A program made the translations under genes and the position numbers. A stretch of 27,953 nt of DNA from Zancudomyces culisetae (lineage: Eukaryota > Kickxellomycota > Harpellomycetes > Harpellales > Legeriomycetaceae), in assembly GCA_001969505.1 (NCBI GenBank), contig LSSK01001014.1:1-27953 (forward strand), read 5' to 3'. Shown in pieces: positions 1 to 7,842 of the stretch (positions are counted from its first letter, which is position 1; each line of letters opens with the position of its first letter). Under the pieces are notes generated by a model. It was not told the DNA's origin, ran no database searches, and saw nothing but the letters and a program-made list of their open reading frames with translations.

Positions 1-649
1 GTATTAAACATTCACACTTATTCTCAAACACTGACAATTTGTTCGCTTCTGATTTGAAAATAAAATAAAGGTTTGTATAATATAGTAATAACGGGTTTCA
101 TTAGAAAATCTATTTCAGTAGTATGTACAAACACATATACAAACACATATACCAATGCCGATACAAATGCCGATACAAATGCCGATACAAATGCCGATAC
201 TAAAGTAAAGTTTTGAAAAATTCAAACAGTTCTAAACCTATACCCACAACTACACCACAACACGAGTCTTCACCAGTGTTTTTGATTAAAAACATATCCG
301 AAGGATCTGATATTATAGTATTAAAAGTGCCATGATTTTTGATGACATCCATGTGACTTTGATGTATGGCTAGGCGCCAAAGGACAACGCGCTGATCAGT
401 AGCCACAGAAATGGCCAAGAGCTGATTGTCTGTGGATACGAATTTGAGCCTTTGTACAGATGAAAAGTGGGCATTTGGCACTTTGTGAGAAAATAGGGGT
501 TTGACTTCAGCATCGTTGATTGAGAGAACCAAAAAATTGACGCTGTCATCTTCACCCGCAACAGCGAGGGCAACAGATATTTTTGAAAGATGTGTCAGTA
601 AATGTACATCAATATCATTTACTCCGTTCTGGACTACCTGATCGATATT
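1..649. repeat. Left copy of duplicated WDR6-like 3' end
   Basis: This block matches 7218-7842 almost base for base and in the same orientation. By eye there are five substitutions: one in the non-coding part near position 65 and four within the coding part. There is also one length difference of 24 bp, caused by four rather than two copies of a 12-bp repeat next to the stop codon. Similarity stops abruptly at 649/7842, inside the coding region, and continues to the very first base of the window, so the left boundary is not visible. The simplest reading is that these bases are the right end of a tandemly duplicated unit whose left part lies outside the window. Confidence 0.95.
127..202. repeat. 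12-bp tandem repeats at stop codon, left copy
   Basis: Two units of ACAAACACATAT (127-150) are followed by four units of ATGCCGATACAA (155-202). The last unit ends in TA and overlaps the stop codon of the truncated frame. The right copy has only two of the second type of unit (7372-7395). The array therefore behaves as a minisatellite that has changed in number since the duplication. Confidence 0.9.
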
Positions 650-652
650 CAT
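200..652 (-). pseudogene. Truncated C-terminal fragment of WDR6-like gene
   Basis: An open frame of 150 codons matches the last 149 residues of the full gene at 7393-11142 without one amino-acid change. It is the 3' end of that gene, cut off at the duplication breakpoint (649|650). The ATG at 652-650 comes from sequence beyond the breakpoint and happens to be in frame. The fragment lacks all the N-terminal WD repeats, so it cannot form the WDR6 propellers and is most likely a non-functional remnant. All four nucleotide differences in the coding part are silent, which is unusual for a dead copy. The original promoter is absent. Expression as a short peptide cannot be excluded but has no support here. 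Confidence 0.85.
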
Positions 653-1734
653 GAATATCTCTAGTTTGATTTTAGATTGGTTTTGTAGCAGTACTGATCC
701 ATAGCTTATTTAAATATAACCATCCATAAGCTTAATGAACAATAGGTTTAGAATATATTCTTAACTGAAGGCTACTACTTACTACGTATTTAATTTATAG
801 GTGTTGTTTTAACGGATATCATAACTGCCATAGTATTTACAGCAATCAACTTGTATTAAAATTTTAAATGTTTGATATTTAAATTCAAAATGTAATTAAA
901 GCTAGACCTTCATCGGTAGGGTAATCTTAGTGATAAATAAATACATTTTAAAGTGAAAAATAGTATCTAGATCAGTCCTAATGTTCTTTGAAATTTGCTA
1001 TAACACACTTTACAACAACTTTCAATATAAATTACAAATTTTCCTGATATATTTAATGTTCATTGACAAGATATGTTTTAGCCAACTTCAAATACTTTTA
1101 AAATCGATATCAGATTTAAGATTGATCATATTAAGCTTCAATAAAACTAAATATTGAAGCCAAATTTAATTTAGTCTAGTATACGGTTAAGCCATAGCTC
1201 AATAGAATTGAGTTTAATAGCCCAAAAACGTAGTATCATTTTCAATAACCCGCCCATTTTGATAATTTCTTTACTAGGTATTTTCTTGGTTAAAATGCTT
1301 TTAGAGTTTTGGAAATACTTTAAAGTGTCTAAACAAAAAAACAAGATGGAGTGGAGTTAAACTCAAATATACACAATATACTTAGAATATAAATCTAAAT
1401 TCGTATCTTTTTTTTCCTAACCCATTAATTTTACCCAATGCTGACTTGCAGTTATGAGATGGTAATGAAATGAGCAGGATGGGTATCGAAGTAAGCATAA
1501 TAATACTTAAATTGATAAATTCTTGAATACCACACCGAACGTTTTGTGATGTTAACATGCCATTTCTCCGTCTTTAATACATTAATACATTGTCTAAAGT
1601 AATATTAAAATAGTCACTCCCAACTTCAATTTTGAATTTCTAGTGGAATCTTTAAGTCATTTATTTAAAATTGTGACTTGAAATTAATTATCTATCTATA
1701 AAATTTAAATAGTTCAAACTTTAACAAATCCTAA
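653..1734. other. AT-rich intergenic stretch, no gene seen
   Basis: About 1.1 kb of strongly AT-rich sequence with many stops in all frames. It lies between the duplication breakpoint and the stop codon of the first secreted-protein gene. No tRNA, long repeat or convincing short ORF was seen. The part next to 1735 presumably carries that gene's 3' UTR and polyadenylation signals. Confidence 0.6.
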
Positions 1735-2178
1735 TTATTCGTTCAAATTCATGGAGTTACTGTGTGGACTAACCCAAGAAAACGATTTTGAATATCCCTT
1801 ATTAACATACCACCATATGTCATCAATCTGGATTCCTGGATTTCTAAAGATATAGCAGTTGTCTGAACAGTTACTATCTCTGCAAGCCTTGAAGGCAACT
1901 CCCTTATCATCCGGTATGCTAAGTCGTACTGATGTAAAATCAGGCGCTGCGTAGCATTTGTTTGGTTCTATATCATAGGTACCTTTGTATTCTTTGTAGA
2001 AGCTGTAATGGAACAAGTGAACTTTCATTCTTCTGGGTTCGCAGTGCATGCTATTAAACTTGGCTTCTGAAATACTGTTTTCACCTGATACATGTACGGG
2101 TTGATTTTTAGCATTCTGTGCACTGTAAGCTAGTGTAGAGCTAAGAGCTAATGTGCTGAGGATTGTTGCCTTGATCAT
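1735..2178 (-). CDS. Small secreted Cys-containing protein, paralog 1
   Basis: A 147-residue protein of unrecognised family. Residues 1-19 form a textbook signal peptide: Lys at position 3, a hydrophobic Ile/Leu/Ala/Ser core, and cleavage after AYS. A short polar segment (20-44) precedes a mature domain with five Cys. A block PNKCY...F.SV.LS is followed by the closely spaced C-x4-C-x3-C near residues 99-108 and ends in an aromatic SFSWVSP stretch. There is no transmembrane helix and no GPI-type hydrophobic tail, so it should be released outside the cell. The pattern of a Cys-Tyr, a strand, then clustered Cys loosely recalls small fungal beta-gamma-crystallin-like secreted proteins. That is only a resemblance. 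A paralog lies 3.2 kb to the right on the same strand. Confidence 0.8.
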   Translation of the reverse strand: MIKATILSTLALSSTLAYSAQNAKNQPVHVSGENSISEAKFNSMHCEPRRMKVHLFHYSFYKEYKGTYDIEPNKCYAAPDFTSVRLSIPDDKGVAFKACRDSNCSDNCYIFRNPGIQIDDIWWYVNKGYSKSFSWVSPHSNSMNLNE

Positions 2179-2290
2179 TTTGAGGGTTTTCTTTTTTTTA
2201 CTCTAATCTAATTTGGGTTTTTGAAATTTAAGGGAATTCAATGTATGTTTGTTGTAATGTCGAAATGGGTCGTGCCTTTTATACTTTTCA
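2179..2290 (-). promoter_or_regulatory. Conserved promoter block of secreted paralog 1
   Basis: About 96 bp upstream of the ATG match the same region of the second paralog (5395-5490) with only five substitutions, including an identical T8 run (A8 on the mRNA strand). On the coding strand a TATAAAAGG element (revcomp of 2275-2283) lies about 100 bp before the ATG. Similarity to the other copy ends around this TATA element, so the conserved part is mainly 5' UTR and core promoter. Confidence 0.6.
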
Positions 2291-4920
2291 CAGGTTAGGG
2301 ATTTGTTTAAAATTATACCACTATATAAACGTGTTGACACACTGGTATTGAAACTGGTAATTGTAAAATTGTTTATATGATTATTATTCTACTAAAGTTG
2401 CAATTAACTTCATAGTCCAAATTAATTACTTAAGGTATCTAGGTTTTCATATTTTTATAATATGAACGTGTCATTAAATAAATTATTTACTGGTCTTCAT
2501 TCTAGATCATGCTAAGTTAGTTTTTGTTGTATCTCCGAAAAAGAGTTTAATTATTCATTCGTGGAAAAAATGTATCCATTTCTAGTCTATATCTGGACAT
2601 ATAATTCAGTAAATACAAAAACACTCGTTTTTCATATTTTAAACGTTCATTTTTGAAATCATTAAATTAAAAATAATCCGGACAGCTTTACATTAAAGGC
2701 AAGTGAATTCGCAAGGGCAATATGTTTTTCTTATTGGCAAATGTCTAAAATTTTAATTTACATAGTTAACATAACTGTTTTTCTATTATTGCATCTCGGC
2801 TATTTTGAAGTTTACTGTGCAAGTCAACTTTAAGATATACACAATACTAGACAAGGTTGATGTTGTTGATCTAGATGTGTTTAAATAATACAATAATTTT
2901 TATAATAATATATAGCATAATTTTCTAGGCCAATAAACTTCTACTCTTAAGGCTCGGCTCAGCTGACTAATATGTTTTTTGCGTACTATTTGTTTGAAAA
3001 CCACAAAAAATTGTTTATGAAATTGTTGTATTCAAAAAATAAAAATAAATTATTGTTAATAAAATCCTTCGAGACTCTCATGGTTGGTAACATGAATAGG
3101 TACGAGGAACGTGGTGTATTTGTAACACTGTTACATTTCGAACAATGAAGGTGAGAAAAAACTGGTTTATGTAAAATATAAGTCGAGCTTTTCATGCGTA
3201 GAATACACTATGTTTAAACGAGTTAATGTACAACTTTATTTGAGCACTCAAACACTTCAACTCAGTTAAAATCATATAGTTGTTTTATACATTGACTTCT
3301 CAACGCATTAAAACCATCTTATCATTTCTTATCATATCAATTAGTGTATGTTTGTAGGCCAAACGCATGTAAACAAACTAGCTAGAAAAATCTATGGTAA
3401 ATGTTTGAATACTAATATCAACATCATTCTCTTTACTCTTTACCTTTTATAATGTATTCTGCAGTGTTTTTATTGCAGCCATTTAAATAATAATTCAAAT
3501 ATATTTTGGTACTTTATTGAAAGTGCAAAACCAAAAAAACATAATAATGGTTATGTACAAGTGTCGTTGCAATGGTAAAAATTATTAATTTGATTTATAG
3601 ACCGAGTTGAATTATATTTGAATTCAGGGCCTACTCAGTTGAAAGTAAATGTTCGTTGTCGAAATACCTGTGATTTAGTGTTGAATGTTGTGGTAGCCCC
3701 ATAGACCCACATAGTTACATATGTCGAATTAACTATATGTTTAGATTGGTGTTTTCTTATTGATCCTGCTTTTGCATCCCGACGAGTCCAAAGTGGGTTC
3801 AAGCTAAAACTGATTCAGTGTTCCATGTTTGATGGCTTGGAAGTTATTACTTTTTTTTATGGATTGAATAGAGTATTCTAAATTTTAGTGAATATTGAAG
3901 ACTAATTATCTACTATCTTTATGAAAGCTAGATGGTATGCTTATTAAAGATCCTTTTCGGTATTTGTCAACGTGATCCGTAGTAGTTTATATTTCATAAA
4001 GTTATTTGGTTATAAAAAATTAGGTTTATTGTCATTAGAATAAACGATCTGTATATTTTCGATGACTGTTAATACTTTGATTAATATATATTAAGTGTTC
4101 TAGACAAAGAAAAAAAACTTAATTGTGGGAAAAGCTATTAACATTGTAAGAATTCTTCTTTATAAAGACATCATCATACTTTTCTTGATACTTGTTTTTA
4201 TAATTGGATTTAGTTTTAGTCTTTTGGATATTTTGAATTGACGAATACAACTCCAATATTTTATTATTTTAAACACATCTTAAAGCGGACAATGATGCAC
4301 GTTGTAATTAAAGCCTTCAGTATAATTATGAATTAATGCGAAATTGAACTTAATTTATATTGTGATATCAACTTGAAAATTGAAAACTTAACCCTCATTC
4401 TGAAGATTAATCATACTTTGAATGAAAGGTACTTTGTGGATATTATTAAAATCAGCATTTATTCTCCACATTATATTTAGTGTAGTGCGTATACAACGGA
4501 AAGCCTCTAGCTAATTTTTTTTACATATACCTTTATATACTTTTCTATTCTGTAGAATCAAATATTAAGTTTATCCAATTTAATGTAATAATGTATCCAC
4601 TGACTCCATTAAATATGGTGCAAATATTATAGAAGAGATTTATGATAAAAATAATAAGTTCAAGTTCATCCTTCCATATTATATGTTTAGGAATTAAAAT
4701 GAAGACAGGATGATAATATTAATATTAATGCTATCAATAACAAACAATCTCTAGGAGTAACCACAGTAATACCACTGTTAAAAAACTGAAGATAAGCTGT
4801 TATATAACGGTATTGGTCTGTGAATAATTTATTTAAAATACATTTGAACTCAAATGGAATAATTTTATATTTATTCAGCTATTCAAACATCTAATAAAGA
4901 AATACACTAAACTGGTATGA
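2291..4920. other. AT-rich 2.6-kb spacer, no convincing gene
   Basis: Long AT-rich spacer between the two secreted-protein genes, broken by stops in every frame. The longest frame (2986-3195, minus, 69 codons) has low-complexity Asn/Phe-rich content and no recognisable feature. I saw no tRNA, no terminal repeats of a transposon and no third decayed copy of the secreted gene by its conserved promoter block. The right end presumably carries the 3' UTR of the gene at 4921. Confidence 0.55.
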
Positions 4921-5394
4921 TTAACCATTGAAAGGAATAACCCACTTGTAAGAAGAAGCATAGCCACCCATCAAACCATATCTTAGATTATAACGCCTTC
5001 CATATTTTCTAACCCCATGAATGCATCTACCTCTACAACCAGGCTTACTACAAAACATAAGAGAATAATTGTGAGGCTTCACACCACTCAGTGTAAAAGC
5101 GGCAAACTTAGGCCCTGTGTAGCATTTGTTTGGTATGGGATGGAAAGTTCCTATACGACAGGTAAAGTTAACATCTGAAAATAAATCAAGGTTCAGCCTT
5201 CCGTGTCCGTGTCCGTGTCCATGTCCATATCCGTGTCCATGTCCGTACCTGCATCCACAATACATGTTATTAAACTTGGAATCTGAAAGACTTTTTTCAC
5301 CTGATGCTTGTACGGTTTGATTTTTAGCATTCTGTACGCTGTAAGCTAGTGTAGAGCTAAGAGCTAATGTGCTGAGGATTGTTGCCTTGATCAT
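4921..5394 (-). CDS. Small secreted Cys/Gly-His-rich protein, paralog 2
   Basis: A 157-residue paralog of the product of 1735-2178. The signal peptide (1-19) is identical in sequence, and the following segment to about residue 46 is close. The mature part then diverges: it contains a Gly-His/Gly-Tyr repeat (about residues 50-65) absent from paralog 1, followed by NFTC, the shared PNKCY...F....LS block, a C-x4-C-x3-C cluster near residues 117-126, and a matching SYKWV.P end. It has seven Cys against five in paralog 1. Regularly spaced His could bind Cu, Ni or Zn, which is an inference from composition. It should be exported. Function is unknown; a role outside the cell, such as interaction with a host, competitors or the cell wall, is speculation. 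Confidence 0.8.
   Translation of the reverse strand: MIKATILSTLALSSTLAYSVQNAKNQTVQASGEKSLSDSKFNNMYCGCRYGHGHGYGHGHGHGHGRLNLDLFSDVNFTCRIGTFHPIPNKCYTGPKFAAFTLSGVKPHNYSLMFCSKPGCRGRCIHGVRKYGRRYNLRYGLMGGYASSYKWVIPFNG
5199..5250. repeat. Hexanucleotide repeat encoding Gly-His
   Basis: A run of CCGTGT/CCATGT hexamers on the plus strand (GGACAC-type codon pairs on the coding strand) encodes the Gly-His repeat of the secreted protein. Being a coding microsatellite, it can change length in steps of two residues. The corresponding place in the paralog at 1735-2178 has no such array. Confidence 0.85.
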
Positions 5395-5500
5395 TTTGAG
5401 GGTTTTCTTTTTTTTACTCTAATCTGATTTGGGTTTTTGAAATTTAAGGGAATTCAATGTATATTTGTTGTAATCTCGAAATAGGCCGTGCTTAAATACT
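5395..5500 (-). promoter_or_regulatory. Conserved promoter block of secreted paralog 2
   Basis: Nearly the same sequence as 2179-2274, with five substitutions over about 96 bp. It then departs where paralog 1 has TATAAAAGG: here the coding strand reads TATTTAAG (revcomp of 5491-5498), a weaker TATA-like element. The two genes may therefore share control but differ in strength. Confidence 0.55.
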
Positions 5501-6760
5501 TTTAGAACAGAAAATTTTTCCTCTAGCCAAATTAAAATAAACACATTTTTAGCTTTAGTATTGTGTATGTTCTTCAAATGTTATAATTGCTATTATGCTT
5601 CCAGCAGGCCTATTTTGTAGAATTAGCGATGGCTATTTGTAGAGTTGTCTAGGTTCTTAATATATAATAACATACAATAATAATGTTAATCATTGGATAT
5701 ACGAGTGATGGACAAGGCTAAACATAGATATCTAATTGATCATAATTCTAGATTGTTCAGTTAGACTATTTCATGGCTTTCCTAATTAATTTTTAAACTT
5801 TTTTATCCTTGTATAAATTACGATTGAAATGTTTAATATTATTTGTTTAAATGCCATTAAAGTTAATAATATATTCTCGAACTTTTAATGGATATACTGA
5901 AGATACCCTCTAGACGTTTCATAAACCAGACTAATGACAGTGCTAACTGCAACCGATAGAAAAGTTGTTGAGATTATCCTATATTTTTTTCTAAATAAGT
6001 CTAGGGCTTCACAATCATTCTGTTTAAACCATTTTCCTTCAATCGTTGCTCTTTTTCTAAATTAAGTTCAGAGTATTTAAATAAACAAGTCATAATAATG
6101 CATTGAAAAGCCAAGAGGTATGATCTGGATGTTTCGAATACTATCAAAAATCTGGTAACAAGATAACAAATTTTAGACTCAGTCCAGCCTAACCATAAAT
6201 GTTTATACATTCTTATTCACAAAATGTGTGCATATGCCCTTGTCGGTTGAAACTGGCTTTTAGGACCCTAAGAATCTAAGTAAATGGGAAACAAGAAATC
6301 TTTGAATAATACTATAACCAACAACAGAACTAACTTTAAATATTATATTCTCGATGAAAAAATATCATCATAAATCTCGAATATGAGCTTGAGCAAAAGT
6401 ATTGAACTAGAAAGTAAAAAAGTCATAAAGTTGTATATCAACAAAATTAGAATTTACAACTAGAATTATATCATCAGGTTTATTAATAAAAACAGGTATG
6501 GAACAGTAAATTTCAGAATAACAAAACAGCATTATCGCAAACAAATAGGTGATACAAATAATTAGTAAGTACTAAATTAATATAATAAAAGAAAGCCCAG
6601 TATTTCTTTTAATGGTAAGTATTATAAAATATTACAAGGAAATAAAGGAATATTGAACATATATAATTGAAAGCAAGGTGAGTTTTAAAGACATCAAATA
6701 TAAAATTATTGTTACAGCAAAGTAAAGAATTATAAAAAAATCATTAAAATCTCAAACAAA
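5501..6760. other. AT-rich spacer, no convincing gene
   Basis: About 1.3 kb of AT-rich sequence upstream of the second secreted-protein gene. One 69-codon frame (6001-6210, minus) was seen but has neither a recognisable domain nor a supported start. No tRNA or terminal-repeat element was recognised. Confidence 0.55.
6731..6740 (+). promoter_or_regulatory. TATA-like element before structured RNA
   Basis: TATAAAAAAA lies about 30-37 bp before the likely 5' end of the structured RNA. This spacing fits RNA polymerase III promoters with an upstream TATA box. In such AT-rich sequence, chance occurrence is quite possible. Confidence 0.35.
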
Positions 6761-6767
6761 ACATTTC

Positions 6768-6995
6768 AGGTCTTATGTGCAAACTAAGAACCGCGTGGAT
6801 TCGGCAATCACAGGATAAAGGTTCACTATTCATCCGAAGGTGATCGATCGAAGATCACTAACATGGATGTGAACCCTAAAGAATCACATGACCCATTCCA
6901 GAATCCTGCTGAACAAGCTTTCTTGTAGAAGATAAGCCCAAAAATTGGCGGGTACGAGTCTAGTCTCGTCCGACGCTATCCCACACATACTTTTT
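6768..6995 (+). ncRNA. Candidate structured ncRNA, Pol III-like
   Basis: A ~220-nt patch stands out from the AT-rich surroundings by higher GC and dense complementarity. Helices seen: a closing stem TATGTG (6774-6779) with CACATA (6984-6989); a long hairpin GGTTCAC (6820-6826) with GTGAACC (6869-6875), ATCC (6832-6835) with GGAT (6865-6868) and GTGATC (6840-6845) with GATCAC (6853-6858); GCTTTCTT (6917-6924) with AAGA/AAGC (6929-6937); and GCGGG/ACGAG (6948-6958) with CTCGT/CC/CGC (6965-6976). CAGGAT (6811-6816) can also pair with ATCCTG (6903-6908). A T5 run at 6991-6995 directly after the closing stem looks like a Pol III terminator and sets the strand as plus. No tRNA A/B boxes, U6 or U1-U5 motifs, or RNase P/MRP core were recognised. 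An H/ACA snoRNA is possible (AAAGAA after hairpin 1, ACA near the 3' end), but its pockets are poor. Class unresolved. Confidence 0.55.
6991..6995 (+). terminator. T5 Pol III-type terminator
   Basis: TTTTT follows two bases after the closing helix of the candidate RNA. On the opposite strand a TTTTT would fall inside the structured region (complement of the A5 run at 6940-6944), so the plus-strand reading is preferred. Confidence 0.45.
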
Positions 6996-7392
6996 AATAA
7001 ATCATTACACATACAGATAACTTTAAAAATCTATTTTTTTTGAAAAAAGAGCAAGCTATTGTAAGAAATGTTCGTTGAAAAATGCCACCATATCATTCAA
7101 ATGATTTTAGTTTTTTATTGATTGTTTTGGAAAAGTTATTGGACTTTTTAAAAAAAGAGTAAATATCTTTACTATTCACAAATATATTTGTCCAAAGGTG
7201 GTCAATAAAAATATATAGTATTAAACATTCACACTTATTCTCAAACACTGACAATTTGTTCGCTTCTGATTTGAAAATAAATTAAAGGTTTGTATAATAT
7301 AGTAATAACGGGTTTCATTAGAAAATCTATTTCAGTAGTATGTACAAACACATATACAAACACATATACCAATGCCGATACAAATGCCGATA
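6996..7392. other. 3' flank of WDR6-like gene
   Basis: AT-rich sequence downstream of the WDR6-like stop codon. From 7218 onward it is duplicated at 1-199. Read on the minus strand, the repeats just after the stop give TATATGTGTTTGTATATGTG, which resembles yeast polyadenylation efficiency elements (TATATA/TACATA type). Confidence 0.5.
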
Positions 7393-7842
7393 CTAAAGTA
7401 AAGTTTTGAAAAATTCAAACAGTTCTAAACCTATACCCACAACTACACCACAACACGAGTCTTCACCAGTGTTTTTGATTAAAAACATATCCGAAGGATC
7501 TGATATTATAGTATTAAAGGTGCCATGATTTTTGATGACATCCATGTGACTTTGATGTATGGCTAGGCGCCAAAGGACAACGCGCTGATCAGTAGCCACA
7601 GAAATGGCCAAGAGCTGATTGTCTGTGGATACGAATTTGAGCCTTTGTACAGATGAAAAGTGGGCATTTGGCACTTTGTGGGAAAATAGGGGTTTGACTT
7701 CAGCATCGTTGATTGAGAGAACCAAAAAATTGACGCTGTCATCTTCACCCGCAACAGCGAGGGCAACAGATATTTTTGAAAGATGCGTCAGCAAATGTAC
7801 ATCAATATCATTTACTCCGTTCTGGACTACCTGATCGATATT
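7218..7842. repeat. Right copy of duplicated WDR6-like 3' end
   Basis: Intact counterpart of 1-649. Here the coding frame continues leftward in sense from the full gene. The copy boundary at 7842/7843 has no visible repeat, palindrome or target-site duplication that would suggest a transposon. Confidence 0.95.
7348..7395. repeat. 12-bp tandem repeats at stop codon, right copy
   Basis: Two ACAAACACATAT units are followed by two ATGCCGATACAA-type units (7372-7395). The last one overlaps the WDR6-like stop codon (7393-7395). The left copy has four of the latter units. Confidence 0.85.

Noticed and set aside
2986-3195. 69-codon minus-strand frame
   Set aside because: AT-rich chance frame with Asn/Phe low complexity and no conserved feature.
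6001-6210. 69-codon minus-strand frame
   Set aside because: No recognisable domain, no promoter evidence; length expected by chance.
6820-6880. tRNA in the structured patch
   Set aside because: GGTTCAC and GGGTTCACATCC resemble a B box, but position 58 is not A, no cloverleaf or anticodon arm forms, and the hairpin is a single long stem.
650-7217. Transposon insertion between the two WDR6 copies
   Set aside because: No terminal repeats, target-site duplication, transposase, reverse transcriptase or integrase seen; tandem duplication explains the layout better.
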